A stretch of DNA of 41,568 nucleotides from Clostridia bacterium (GTDB lineage Bacteria; Bacillota; Clostridia; Oscillospirales; Acutalibacteraceae). Numbering within the stretch: position 1 is the stretch's first letter; each line of letters begins with the position of its first letter. Made by a program: the position numbers and the translations under genes. The notes under the pieces are model-generated. The model was not told the DNA's origin and did no database searches. It saw only the letters and a program-made list of their open reading frames with translations. Shown piece after piece: positions 1-9,370 of this stretch. Location: the NCBI GenBank assembly GCA_017517665.1, contig JAFWYP010000037.1, positions 1 to 41,568 on the forward strand. The letters run 5' to 3'.

Positions 1-1
1 T

Positions 2-529
2 ACTCAGACTCAGCTTGCCGAGCAGATAGGTGTCAGCGATAAGGCTGTGTCAAAGTGGGAAACGGCAAAGGGTCTGCCCGATATTACGCTGATTGAACCG
101 CTTGCAAAGGCACTCGGAGTTTCGGTTATGGAGCTTATGTCGGGTGACACCGTTATCAATAAAAATATTTCGTCAAATATCCTGCGTTCAAAGTTTTATG
201 TCTGCCCCGTATGCGGTAACGTAATCCGCACAACGGGTGACACGGTTATAAGTTGCTGCGGAATAACTCTGCCGCCGCTTGAAGCGGAAGATGTTGACGA
301 AGCGCACGGAATAACCGTTGAAAAGGTTGAAGATGAGCATTTTATAACGGTCAATCACGAAATGACAAAAACTCATTTCATATCGTTTATCGCATATCTT
401 ACGTCCGACAGAGTGCAGTTTGTCAAGTTTTATCCCGAAGGCAACGCAGAAACACGCTTACAACTCCGTGGCAGAGGATATCTGTATATTTACTGCAACA
501 AACACGGACTTATGAAAAAGAAAATATAG
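2..529 (+). CDS. XRE-type regulator fused to two-iron superoxide reductase (desulfoferrodoxin), 5' truncated by window edge
   Basis: The reading frame is open from base 2 and the true start lies upstream. Counting from base 2, residues 1-50 are the recognition half of a Cro/cI-type helix-turn-helix (TQLAEQIGVSDKAVSKWE). A desulforedoxin-type iron site follows with Cys pairs 68/71 and 85/86 (CPVCG, CCG). The C-terminal SOR domain keeps a full center II ligand set: His102, His119 and His125 (NHEMTKTH), then Cys165 and His168 (CNKHG), with the usual 6- and 3-residue spacings. Known family: SOR reduces superoxide to peroxide in anaerobes, and HTH-Dx-SOR fusions have been described. Inference: a cytoplasmic oxygen/superoxide-responsive regulator or detoxifier. 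The gene ends next to a large palindrome and converges on the next gene. Confidence 0.88.
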   Translation, partial: TQTQLAEQIGVSDKAVSKWETAKGLPDITLIEPLAKALGVSVMELMSGDTVINKNISSNILRSKFYVCPVCGNVIRTTGDTVISCCGITLPPLEAEDVDEAHGITVEKVEDEHFITVNHEMTKTHFISFIAYLTSDRVQFVKFYPEGNAETRLQLRGRGYLYIYCNKHGLMKKKI

Positions 530-562
530 TCAGGACCTCCGGCTTAGCCGGAGGTCCTGACT
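528..562. terminator. Perfect 16-bp hairpin between convergent genes
   Basis: Two 16-base arms (AGTCAGGACCTCCGGC and its exact reverse complement) surround a 3-base loop. The hairpin begins inside the stop codon of the HTH-SOR gene. There is no strong T-run on either side, so it may be a bidirectional terminator, an mRNA-stabilising stem or a REP-type repeat. Confidence 0.6.
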
Positions 563-584
563 CTCAAGGAGATTGTCCTTTGTA

Positions 585-3083
585 TTAATTTTTTGATTTC
601 ATCTGCGTGAAGATTATATGGCTTATTGCTTTTACGCCTTTGGTGACGTAGTTGAGAAGATTTCCTGAAATGCCCGTCATAACAGGATTTTTCAAGTCTT
701 TCTCATTGATACCGTCTGCAGTTCCTTCTCTTACGGTTATATTGTCTTTCGAGAAAGGCGAAACATCCGAGCTTTCGGGTGCAACGGCAACCGCACCGTC
801 AGCAAAAGCGCATATTTCAGCTTTTTCTTCATCGGAAAGACCGTCTTTTGACAGCGGATAAAGACCGAAAACCGCCGTTTCACAGCTTCCGTTATATGAC
901 GGTGCAATGCTTTTTCCCTGCGATGCAACAAGGGTATAAACGTTCAGAATCTGGTCTTTTGCTCTGCTGAAATGGTGACGCTGATTGCCGTAATACGTGC
1001 CGAAAGGATTCATTCGCACGGTTTTGTCCTTTTCAAGACGCATCGAACAATGTGCCATTGAGTTGAGCACCTGACGAGCATTTGCAACAATGATACCGCC
1101 GTTTTCGTCATAAAGACCCACAAAACCGCCCGTGAGCTGATGGTTGAATGATGCAAGATAATTGTTCTTTTCATCGCATTCAGGGAAGGACTGCGTTCTG
1201 AACGATGAAACATCATCCATAAAGTTTCTTTTAATAACGGAAATATCGCCGTCAAGCATCGGGGTTAATTGGAAAGGAGCGGCTTCAATCCACTTCATAT
1301 CGCTGAATCTGCCGAGTGCCGAATTTTCGGTTGAAATTGAAGTTGTTTCGGCGGTGTAAGGATAATTGACGGTTGTTCTCACAAAAACGGCATCGGAGAA
1401 ATCTGTTTTGAAGAAATCGTAGGTAAAGCTTCCGCTGTTTATTTCTTCGGGAAGATGGATTTCGCCTTGGATGCGTATTCCGTCGCCTTCGCCTGCAAGA
1501 TCAAGCTGTGAAACGCTTGTGTTTTCAAAGTTATATCTTTTTTTGTTGTATGTTATGAAAGACTGAAGAAAATCTTTTGTACCGATAACTCTTTCATCGC
1601 ATTTGACAAATTCTATGCTGCCTTCGGGAGAGAACATAACGGAAAGACGATCTGTTTTAAGAAGATTTCCGAATACCGTTTTTTCTTTTTTGCCGTCAAA
1701 GCCGATTTCAAGCTCGTATTTGTCTTGGATTTCGCTGAATTTAATCATCAGAAATACAGAAGAACAATCATCTGCCGTCGGCACGGCTGTAAAGCTTTCA
1801 AGACCGTCAGCCTCAACTGTAAGGCAAGAAACATCGGATATTTTTCTTTTTATCTCAAGCTGAACACATTGAATCTTTGATTTGCTTGTGTTATAAACCG
1901 TCAGTTTTTCGGGTTTCGGCAATGCGGAAATTTCACTTTTGATAACTTCGTTGCTCAATTCGAGAGCTGTTTTTTCTCTTTGAATATTCAGCACGGGAGT
2001 TGCAAGACCGAAATGGGTTGTTGAAAGAAGGAGAATTCTTGAATCAAAGGACGGCGAAAGCTTGTCATCCTCACTGTTGACCTTTGCCATCGCTCTTGCT
2101 CTTTCTATTCTTGTCCAGATTTTTCTGTTGAACGGTTTTTCCGCCCACGATGCATAACCCGTGAAGTTGCCGTCTGCGGTGTCATGGGTGAAGCTGATTT
2201 CTCCTGCGGAACTGTGATTTTTCAAATATCCGCCCGGAGTATCAAAAACAATATACGGCAGGTCGGCTATTTCTTCAACAAGACCGTGAATGCCGTCTGT
2301 GTTTGCGATTTTGCCCGTGAGAGGACCGATGTCAAGAGTTTCCCAGAAAATTGCATCTGCATCCATATTGATGAAAATGAGCAAATCTTTGTTGATTTCT
2401 CCGCTTTCCTGCTTTCTGCGCAAATCCTTGACCCACGCACGCAGACAGCCTGCATCGCAGACGTCGGAGTTGCTGTAAGTCGGGATAACGGTAAGGCTTT
2501 CGCCTTTGTATGAATATGTTACGGGATTGAAAGCGATTTCATCGGGAAGCTTCGGAATGATTGTTCTGAACGCATCAAACGGCACACAGCTGTAATAAAG
2601 GCAAAGAGCTTTTACACCAAGCTTGTTATATAATGTAACCTGCGACGGGGTGAACATAACCTCCTGGGGGCGAACTATTTTTTCGCATTCGCCGAAGATA
2701 TCCTCAAGACCGCTACCGTGCTTGTTGGTGACGGCAAGATTTATGCTTTCGCAGAATTCATCCTCCGTCATTGCGGAAAGGGCACCGTTATTGAAGCCCA
2801 TGATAATATTTTCATCGCCGTATTTTTCAACACGCTCTTTCATTTTTTCAATGATATCGGGAGCGTATTCGGGCAGAATTTTCTGAAGCGAAAAGAAATT
2901 TTCCGTGTCCCACGTGCCCTTGACAGGGATACCTTTTTTATTGAATTCGGTCAGAACATCCAGAATTTTTCTGATGATTCTTATATCCGAGCCAAAGCCG
3001 AGATTATCGTTTGTGTCTCCTCTGTAAGAATGATAGCAGTTAACGTGAAAACCGTAGGCAACATGAATTTTGTTTTCGGTCAT
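585..3083 (-). CDS. Putative glycoside hydrolase with a GH38/GH57-like fold
   Basis: 832 residues. I chose the ATG at 3083 because GGGGAG lies 8 bases before it; the longer frame to 3143 has no such site. The N-terminal 300 residues begin with an IHVAYGFHVN strand, followed by a paired helix/strand region with GTWDTENFF, GFNNGALS and FINMDADAIFWE. This is the look of the (beta/alpha)7 barrels of GH57/GH38 enzymes and polysaccharide deacetylases. The rest is beta-rich, as in GH38 C-terminal domains. No signal peptide is seen, so it is probably cytoplasmic. It is divergent from the isomerase-transporter operon and near a GH38 gene, which supports a role in cleaving imported mannose-containing or related glycans. 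The exact family and substrate are not certain. Confidence 0.6.
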   Translation of the reverse strand: MTENKIHVAYGFHVNCYHSYRGDTNDNLGFGSDIRIIRKILDVLTEFNKKGIPVKGTWDTENFFSLQKILPEYAPDIIEKMKERVEKYGDENIIMGFNNGALSAMTEDEFCESINLAVTNKHGSGLEDIFGECEKIVRPQEVMFTPSQVTLYNKLGVKALCLYYSCVPFDAFRTIIPKLPDEIAFNPVTYSYKGESLTVIPTYSNSDVCDAGCLRAWVKDLRRKQESGEINKDLLIFINMDADAIFWETLDIGPLTGKIANTDGIHGLVEEIADLPYIVFDTPGGYLKNHSSAGEISFTHDTADGNFTGYASWAEKPFNRKIWTRIERARAMAKVNSEDDKLSPSFDSRILLLSTTHFGLATPVLNIQREKTALELSNEVIKSEISALPKPEKLTVYNTSKSKIQCVQLEIKRKISDVSCLTVEADGLESFTAVPTADDCSSVFLMIKFSEIQDKYELEIGFDGKKEKTVFGNLLKTDRLSVMFSPEGSIEFVKCDERVIGTKDFLQSFITYNKKRYNFENTSVSQLDLAGEGDGIRIQGEIHLPEEINSGSFTYDFFKTDFSDAVFVRTTVNYPYTAETTSISTENSALGRFSDMKWIEAAPFQLTPMLDGDISVIKRNFMDDVSSFRTQSFPECDEKNNYLASFNHQLTGGFVGLYDENGGIIVANARQVLNSMAHCSMRLEKDKTVRMNPFGTYYGNQRHHFSRAKDQILNVYTLVASQGKSIAPSYNGSCETAVFGLYPLSKDGLSDEEKAEICAFADGAVAVAPESSDVSPFSKDNITVREGTADGINEKDLKNPVMTGISGNLLNYVTKGVKAISHIIFTQMKSKN

Positions 3084-3153
3084 TGTTTTCTCTCCCCACC
3101 AACATGATATCGTCATTCTACCATAACTTTCTGTGTAAAACAATCATTTAATG

Positions 3154-3183
3154 TTGTTTTTCAGAAATAAGTGTGTTACACTT
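3154..3183 (+). promoter_or_regulatory. Promoter and candidate operator for the isomerase-transporter operon
   Basis: TTGTTT (3154-3159), a 17-base spacer and TACACT (3177-3182) form a plausible sigma-A promoter. A perfect inverted repeat AAGTGT-GTT-ACACTT (3169-3183) covers the -10 box, a good position for a repressor or activator controlling the divergent genes. The regulator is not visible in the window. Confidence 0.5.
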
Positions 3184-3211
3184 GAAACAGATTAATGTGC
3201 GGAGTGATAAT

Positions 3212-3967
3212 ATGCTCATCGGTTTCACCTCAACTTCGTTTCGTCAGATAAAAAGCATTGAAAAAATCGTAAAAATTGCCTCTCAGGCAGGTGCGGATTG
3301 CATTGAATGGGGCGGAGATATTCACGTCAAAGATTTACCCTCTGCCAAAAAGGCAAAAAAGCTTTGTGACGATGCAGGAATAAAAATATGTTCATACGGC
3401 AGTTATTACCGTGTCGGAAGCAAAAACGCCGATAAATGGCGTGAAATCTGTGAGATTGCAAGTGCATTGGGCGCGGAATCAGTGCGTGTCTGGCTCGGCA
3501 CCAAAGGCAGCGAAAAAACAGAGGCGGAAACATATGAATCCCTTGTTGAAGATGCGAAATCAATCTGCTCGGTTGCAAAAAAATATAATCTTGCCGTTTG
3601 CCCCGAATGCCACGGTAACACATTCAATAACAATACCGATGCGTTTCTGAAAATCCGCAATGACATCGGATGCGATAATTTCAAAACATATTTTCAGTCA
3701 AGATACAAACGCCTCGGATATGACCTTGACCGCATTGAACGCACAATGTCTTATATCGAAAGCATACACATTTCATATTCCGAGCAATCAAGAGAACAAT
3801 TTCCGAAAAGCAATCCTGATTACATAAACAAATTGCTTGATAAAATCATTTCTTTGAACTTTGACGGCAATCTGCTGGTTGAATATACTTATTTGTTCAG
3901 CTATGCAGGCATTCCGTCTGCAATGATAAAAGATATCACAAAACTCAAATCGAAAATAAAAAACTAA
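3212..3967 (+). CDS. Sugar phosphate isomerase/epimerase family TIM-barrel protein
   Basis: 251 residues from the ATG at 3212, chosen because GGAG sits 7 bases before it; the upstream GTG at 3173 overlaps the promoter -10 and has no ribosome site. Alternating strands and helices (MLIGFTSTSF, AGADCIEWGGDIHV, ESVRVWLG, LAVCPECHGNT, ESIHISYS, LLVEYTY) fit the xylose-isomerase-like/AP-endonuclease-2 barrel (PF01261). The conserved Glu and His in CPECHGNT and the Glu in LVEYTY are in positions that bind the divalent metal in this family. It starts an operon with a GPH symporter and a toroid-like protein, so it probably isomerises a sugar released in this locus. The substrate is unknown. Confidence 0.75.
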   Translation: MLIGFTSTSFRQIKSIEKIVKIASQAGADCIEWGGDIHVKDLPSAKKAKKLCDDAGIKICSYGSYYRVGSKNADKWREICEIASALGAESVRVWLGTKGSEKTEAETYESLVEDAKSICSVAKKYNLAVCPECHGNTFNNNTDAFLKIRNDIGCDNFKTYFQSRYKRLGYDLDRIERTMSYIESIHISYSEQSREQFPKSNPDYINKLLDKIISLNFDGNLLVEYTYLFSYAGIPSAMIKDITKLKSKIKN

Positions 3968-3982
3968 ATATGAGGTGATATT

Positions 3983-5488
3983 ATGAATAAACTCAGACAA
4001 ATTATCAATTCTTATCGTAACGACGGTACCGACCCCAGAAAAAACGATGCATGGAGAGTGCTTTTGTTCTCGCTCAACTATGCAGGCGGAGCCGCTATCA
4101 CGATAATGATGGGTAAATGGTCTTATTATACCCAGAACGTTCTGCAGCTCGGCATAATGTTTGCATCAATCCATCTTCCCATCCGCATTCTTGATGCCGT
4201 AACAGACCCGCTTATTGCAAACCTTTTTGACAAATATAATAAGCCGGGCAAATTCAGGCTGTTTATGATAGTCGGTGCGCTGATGTCGTTAGTTCCTGCG
4301 CTGGTTATTTTCTTCTATCCCGTCAATCCCGATATACCGCTGATTGCTTCGTTTGTAATTCTCGGCATATGCTATGCGATAATCATTGTCGGTAACACAA
4401 TTCTTATGACCGCAACAAGAGCGGGTCAGGCAATTATAACTCAAGACCCCAAGCAAAGACCTCTCTATGCTCTCGGTCAGACTGTTTCGGATGCCCTTGT
4501 TTCTGCATTTGTTTCAATAGTTGTAACCAGCAATCTTATCGGCAGTATGCAGGAGCCTTTTGTGTGGCGGATTTCAATTATCGTTATGTCAATCGTATCA
4601 ATTCTGTTTGTTCTCGGTGCCGCAAAGGCTATCAGCAACAGAGATAATCCGATTTATTATTCGATGCAATCAAAGAAAAGCGAAACAAAGATTACCGAAT
4701 TCTTCAGCCTCATAAAGAGGAGTAAGCCTTTACGCAGCCTTCTCTGGGCAACATGTTCGGATTCAATCGCCAAATCCGTAAGAGCAAGCCTTTCCATTTA
4801 TCTTTTTGCAAATATCATTATGAACAGAGGCCTTACATCGGCTTTTGATATTCTCAACGGCGTTGTTCTCGGTGCACCCGTCCTTCTTATCGGTATGTAT
4901 TTCGCATCGAAAAAAGGCTCGGCGGTTGTTTATCACAGAGTTTCACTTGTTCAGACTCTTGTTTCCGCTTCTGGATTCTTTATCACCATGTTTCTTCTTC
5001 CCGCAGACCCAGAGCATACATACACAGGTATAACCTTCTCTGTTATAATGGTTATTCTCATTTTCGGTTTCTATATGAGTACACTCGGCATATCAACCAA
5101 CCTCGAAAATGCGATGGTTGGCGACCTTACAGATTATGAGTATCTCCAGAGCGGAAAATTCCTTCCCGGCACAATCGGTGCTGCGCTTACGTTTGTCAAC
5201 AAAATCGCATCAAGCGGTGTCGGATTGATAACAATGGCAATTATGGCATTCTGCGGATTCAGCGGAAGCGGCGAAGCGGCGGTTGTTCCCGAAAATGTTT
5301 TTGTTAACTACAGATTCTATTACTGCGTTCTTCTTTCTGTGTTTATTCTTCCTGCGCTCGGTCATCTCATAACCTATATTTCAATGAGAAAATATCCTCT
5401 TACTGACGATGTTATGCAGGAGGTTTCAATGAAAATTGCTGCAGAAAGAGGACTCCTTGATGAAGAAGGAACAACGGAGGACGTATAA
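3983..5488 (+). CDS. GPH-family (glycoside-pentoside-hexuronide:cation) symporter
   Basis: 501 residues with about 12 hydrophobic segments. GAGGTG lies just before the ATG, 15 bases after the isomerase stop. The segment RILDAVTDPLIANLFDKYN is the GPH/MelB loop 2-3 signature in which an Asp helps bind the coupling cation. Known family: Na+ or H+ driven uptake of glycosides, pentosides and hexuronides. The stop codon overlaps the next start by one base, showing translational coupling. The second GPH gene (7696-9231) is on the opposite strand of the same locus, so two related but different sugars are probably imported. The substrate cannot be told from sequence. Confidence 0.85.
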   Translation: MNKLRQIINSYRNDGTDPRKNDAWRVLLFSLNYAGGAAITIMMGKWSYYTQNVLQLGIMFASIHLPIRILDAVTDPLIANLFDKYNKPGKFRLFMIVGALMSLVPALVIFFYPVNPDIPLIASFVILGICYAIIIVGNTILMTATRAGQAIITQDPKQRPLYALGQTVSDALVSAFVSIVVTSNLIGSMQEPFVWRISIIVMSIVSILFVLGAAKAISNRDNPIYYSMQSKKSETKITEFFSLIKRSKPLRSLLWATCSDSIAKSVRASLSIYLFANIIMNRGLTSAFDILNGVVLGAPVLLIGMYFASKKGSAVVYHRVSLVQTLVSASGFFITMFLLPADPEHTYTGITFSVIMVILIFGFYMSTLGISTNLENAMVGDLTDYEYLQSGKFLPGTIGAALTFVNKIASSGVGLITMAIMAFCGFSGSGEAAVVPENVFVNYRFYYCVLLSVFILPALGHLITYISMRKYPLTDDVMQEVSMKIAAERGLLDEEGTTEDV

Positions 5489-7608
5489 TGATTATTCTTT
5501 ATATTTTCCTTGCGTTGCTCGGGTTTGTTATAGTTTTAACGGTCATCGAAGTTCTTGTGCTTGTTTCTCAGAAACCTGCGCAAGAATTGCCTGATGACAA
5601 GGATTTTGATTATTATTCAGCCGATGTTAACGGCAAGAAGTTTGAAGATTTGTATCTGTATCTCTCGGGAGAAAAGGCGGAGCATTCATTCAGCGAAGAT
5701 GAAATATACACTATGCTTTTCAAACAGTCAGAGTATATGGGCAGACGCTTTGACTGCTCGGATTTCAGAGCACAGATGCTCTTTAAAATCTACAAAGACT
5801 GCGGAGATAAGCTTAACGAAAAATGCAGAAACCTTATCAGAAACACCTTTCTTGACTTCAAATATTTTATGGATGAACCCGGCGATGACAGCATGTGCTA
5901 CTGGTCAGAAAATCATCAGCTTTTGTTTGCGGTTGCCGAATACCTTGCAGGCCAGGAATGGCCCGATGAGATTTTCAGAAACAGCTCAATGACAGGCTCG
6001 GAACATATGGAAAAGGCAAAAATCCGCATTGATGCCTGGATGGAACAGCGATTCAATTTCGGTTTTTCCGAATATCTGAGCAACAACTATATTGCCGAGG
6101 ATATTTCGCCCATGGCAAACTACATTGCCTATTCAACGGATGAAAAATCCGTTGAGCAAATGAAGATAATAATGGATATCCTCTGGCTTGATGTTGCTCT
6201 CAACAGCGTCAACAACCGATTTGTTGCAACAAGCTCAAGAATGTACGGCAACAACAAAGCAGGCAATTTTTACGGCAACAGCATACAGGCGGCAATGAAT
6301 ATTCTCTGGGGAAAAGATGATGAGAAAGTAATATTGAGCAATCCTCATCTTTCAGATTCAGAAAAATCACTGATAAAAGTATCTCTTGAAAAAGAGCCTA
6401 ACCACATTGTTCTTTGCTTTAATGACATAGTCAAAAAAGGCATTTATGTTCTTCCGCAGGCGATAAAGGATATCGCTCTCTCAAAAGAAAGTTTTGTTTC
6501 AAAAATGGGTTGCGGACTCTCTCCTGCCGATATGAAAAGCGAAGGTCTTATCGGTCAGCAGCCTCACCAGATTATGGCACAGCTCGGTGCAGAAACTTTC
6601 ACTAATCCTGAGGTAATTGAGAACACGCTCAAATATATCAAGAACAATAAAATGTACCGCAATTCGTTTATCGGTTATTTCAAGTTTCTCAATCTCACCG
6701 TATTCAAACCGATTAACTGGAGTAAATTTGCCGCAAAAGTCAATATAATGCCCCACGGAATCGCAACGGGCAGAGGCAATGTTTATACATACCGTACTGC
6801 GCTTTATTCCATGTCAACCTCGGTTTGCAAGGATGTTGATATGTGCGGTGCGCAGGACCATGAATGGAGCGCAAACATCAGCGAAACCCCTGCGCTTTTC
6901 ACAACTCATCCTGCAGGAAACGGCAACGGAAGATACGGAGCATCTCCCGGTTACTGGATAGGCAACGGCAGACGTCCCATGAGCGTTCAGAATGAGAACG
7001 TGAATATAACAATCTATAAACTACCTTCAAAAAAGCGTCTTGGTGAAACAGGCATTGCGGATATGACCCATGCCTTTATGCCCAAAGATTTTTATGATAA
7101 GTTTGAGCTTGACGGCAACACCGTTTTCGCAAGCAAAAACGGCATTTTTGTCGCTCTGATTTCAAACGGAGAGCTTAAATTCAAGCCGTTTGATGCCGAT
7201 TCCGCAAACGGAGTTCATAAGGGCAAGAACTTCCCCGATGAATTCAAACTGAAAGGCGAGTTCGATTTGTGCAGATTCGGCGGTGATTATCATATTTATA
7301 TCACCGAGCTTTCGGATGCAGAAAAAGAAACCTTTGCCGAATTCAAAGCAAGAATAAAGAAAAATTTCGTCAATTTCTGTGATAACGGAAAAGTTGAGTA
7401 CGAAACTGAGTCAGGCACATTATCAGTTTCATATGACGGCGAGTTCAATGTGGACGGCAATCCTGCCGAAAAAGAGTTTGACCGTTACGACAGTAAATTC
7501 TGCAAAGCAAAACGCAAGCCCGATTCCATAACCGTTGACAGCAGTAAAAACCGTCTGGTTCTGGATTTTAAAAATGCAAAACGGTATTCGCAAAACATTT
7601 TTAATTGA
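5488..7608 (+). CDS. Membrane-anchored protein of unknown function, likely helical toroid plus beta domain
   Basis: 706 residues; the ATG overlaps the symporter stop by one base. An N-terminal hydrophobic helix (residues 1-27) with no clear cleavage site suggests a membrane anchor. Residues 40-420 are mostly helical with WSENHQLLFAVAEYLAGQ near residue 135, a segment like the Asn-His helix in (alpha/alpha)6-toroid polysaccharide lyases and heparinase-type proteins. Two Gly/Asn-rich stretches follow (MPHGIATGRGN, GNGNGRYGASPGY), then a beta-rich C-terminus. The fold and the operon suggest polysaccharide binding or lyase-type cleavage, but I do not recognise a characterised family and the active site is not proven. 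It ends at a shared terminator. Confidence 0.5.
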   Translation: MIILYIFLALLGFVIVLTVIEVLVLVSQKPAQELPDDKDFDYYSADVNGKKFEDLYLYLSGEKAEHSFSEDEIYTMLFKQSEYMGRRFDCSDFRAQMLFKIYKDCGDKLNEKCRNLIRNTFLDFKYFMDEPGDDSMCYWSENHQLLFAVAEYLAGQEWPDEIFRNSSMTGSEHMEKAKIRIDAWMEQRFNFGFSEYLSNNYIAEDISPMANYIAYSTDEKSVEQMKIIMDILWLDVALNSVNNRFVATSSRMYGNNKAGNFYGNSIQAAMNILWGKDDEKVILSNPHLSDSEKSLIKVSLEKEPNHIVLCFNDIVKKGIYVLPQAIKDIALSKESFVSKMGCGLSPADMKSEGLIGQQPHQIMAQLGAETFTNPEVIENTLKYIKNNKMYRNSFIGYFKFLNLTVFKPINWSKFAAKVNIMPHGIATGRGNVYTYRTALYSMSTSVCKDVDMCGAQDHEWSANISETPALFTTHPAGNGNGRYGASPGYWIGNGRRPMSVQNENVNITIYKLPSKKRLGETGIADMTHAFMPKDFYDKFELDGNTVFASKNGIFVALISNGELKFKPFDADSANGVHKGKNFPDEFKLKGEFDLCRFGGDYHIYITELSDAEKETFAEFKARIKKNFVNFCDNGKVEYETESGTLSVSYDGEFNVDGNPAEKEFDRYDSKFCKAKRKPDSITVDSSKNRLVLDFKNAKRYSQNIFN

Positions 7609-7635
7609 ACAATCAGAAAACAAACAAAATCAAAA

Positions 7636-7664
7636 AACCGCCGAGAGAATTTCCCTTGGCGGTT
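7636..7664. terminator. Bidirectional terminator between convergent genes
   Basis: AACCGCC (7636-7642) pairs with GGCGGTT (7658-7664). An A-run precedes it and TAATTTT follows, so it can end both the operon at 3212-7608 and, on the other strand, the symporter at 7696-9231. Confidence 0.75.
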
Positions 7665-7695
7665 AATTTTATATGTTATGTATTATGTCCAACTG

Positions 7696-9231
7696 TTATT
7701 TGTTGTGGTTTGATCTTATGTCCTCGAGCTCTTCAAGGATTTTTGCGTGCTGTTTTTCGTCAAGTGAATAGCCGTGGATGGGCAGCGCCTGAAGAACACA
7801 GCCGACTGCAGGAACAAAGGTGATAAGAACAAGCATTGCCGATGTGATTTCGGGATATGCCGCTGCAAAATCGAGCGTGTAATCAAGACCTTGTGCGGAA
7901 GCGTTTGCGATATTCTCGGTAAGAGTGTTGATCGTTTCCGTGTAATTAACCATTGAGAAAATAAGGTTGGTTACGATTGCGGTAATTGCTGCAGTAAGCT
8001 TTGACGTAAAATTAAGACCCGAGAAGAAAACACCATCGTTTCTTTTACCTGTTTTATGCTCCATATAGTCAACGCTGTCGGCTATCATTGTTGTATTGTA
8101 AACAGTTGAGAAGCCTGTGAGGAAGCCTGCAATGAAGAGCATAACCATAAGGAACAGAATATGCTGATAGCCGACGAAGAAAATGAGTATGTAAGGCACG
8201 GTATTGAGATATGAAGTTACAAGATAAACCCTTTTCTTGCCGAATTTTTTTGCAACCGACGTGCTGATATTCATGGCAATTATCATACCGATAAGGAAAG
8301 CGCCGCCCATTTTTATGAGCCAGAGAGTTTCGTCGCCGCCGTTACCAAGCACCCATTTACAGAAATATATACCCGCAGTCATAAGAATTGTTTTGGTACA
8401 GCCAAGGATGTTTGATGCCAGGGCACGGATGAAAAGCTTGTTTTCCCACATAAGCTTAAGGTTTTCTTTAAGTCCCGTATCCTTTTCTTTGGGAGCCTGG
8501 GTGATTCTTTCGCGGATAAACGCAAAGGGAAGGCGGAACAGAATGCCGCCAAACATAGCAATGGCAATAACTGCAAGAAGGTAACCCTGAGGCTCTGAAA
8601 AATATGCAAGGTCCGAATTGGCTTTGCCTGTGTTGGCAAACAAGCCAAGGTCAATTGCACCGAGTGCATCTTTAATCGGATAAAAACCTACGATTACAAT
8701 ACTGCCAACGCTCGAAATTGTTCTTGCGGCAGAGATAAGTTTAGCACGTTTTTGCTCATCGGGAGTCATAAGAGATGTAACGCCCCAGAGCGGAATATCG
8801 CCGAGGGTATAAAGAGTTTCCCAGAGCAGGAAGCTGATTACAACATAAGCAATTTTAACGCCCATGGGAAGGCTGTTGATGGGCATAAACATAAGAATTG
8901 TTGTGATTGCTATGGGGATGGGAACAAATTTCAGATAAGGTCTGCACTTGCCCCAACGGGTGTGAGTTTTGTCAACAACGGTACCCATAATTATATCGTT
9001 GATTCCGTCCCAGACTCTTGAAATACCCATAATCGCACTTACGGCTATTGTGGGAATAATAAGAATATCGGTATAGAACACCTGAAGCACGGAGCCGATG
9101 ATGGCGTAAATTACGTTTTGGCCGAACATACCCGCAAGGTAAACGTTGCGTTCTTTGTTGGAATAATCGCCGATGTCTTTTGTGGCATTCGGGAAAGACC
9201 AACAAAACAGTTCTTTCATTTTATTTTTCAT
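7696..9231 (-). CDS. GPH-family glycoside:cation symporter
   Basis: 511 residues, about 12 membrane segments. The ATG at 9231 follows GGGGTG at 8 bases. The family signature is clear: VWDGINDIIMGTVVD followed by RWGKCRPYL, the conserved Asp-rich loop and RWGK.RPY motif of MelB/XynB/LacS-type symporters. In an inner-membrane sugar uptake role it would bring glycosides or oligosaccharides to the divergent alpha-mannosidase starting at 9371; the two genes share a 139-base intergenic region. It is only distantly like the 3983-5488 symporter, so it is not a recent duplicate. Substrate assignment is inference from context. Confidence 0.87.
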   Translation of the reverse strand: MKNKMKELFCWSFPNATKDIGDYSNKERNVYLAGMFGQNVIYAIIGSVLQVFYTDILIIPTIAVSAIMGISRVWDGINDIIMGTVVDKTHTRWGKCRPYLKFVPIPIAITTILMFMPINSLPMGVKIAYVVISFLLWETLYTLGDIPLWGVTSLMTPDEQKRAKLISAARTISSVGSIVIVGFYPIKDALGAIDLGLFANTGKANSDLAYFSEPQGYLLAVIAIAMFGGILFRLPFAFIRERITQAPKEKDTGLKENLKLMWENKLFIRALASNILGCTKTILMTAGIYFCKWVLGNGGDETLWLIKMGGAFLIGMIIAMNISTSVAKKFGKKRVYLVTSYLNTVPYILIFFVGYQHILFLMVMLFIAGFLTGFSTVYNTTMIADSVDYMEHKTGKRNDGVFFSGLNFTSKLTAAITAIVTNLIFSMVNYTETINTLTENIANASAQGLDYTLDFAAAYPEITSAMLVLITFVPAVGCVLQALPIHGYSLDEKQHAKILEELEDIRSNHNK

Positions 9232-9300
9232 TCTTTACACCCCAAACTTTTTTGATAATTTGATAATATCATACATAATGACAATATTCAAGATTATTAT

Positions 9301-9329
9301 TTGCAATCGGAATTATTATATGTTAATAT
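9301..9329 (+). promoter_or_regulatory. Promoter of the alpha-mannosidase
   Basis: TTGCAA (9301-9306), 17 bases, TAATAT (9324-9329), about 40 bases before the ATG. The intergenic region is very AT-rich and must also hold the promoter of the divergent symporter, which I could not place with confidence. Confidence 0.45.
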
Positions 9330-9370
9330 AAAAGCATATTGGGAAAGGAAAGGCACCTTTAATGCCGTGA

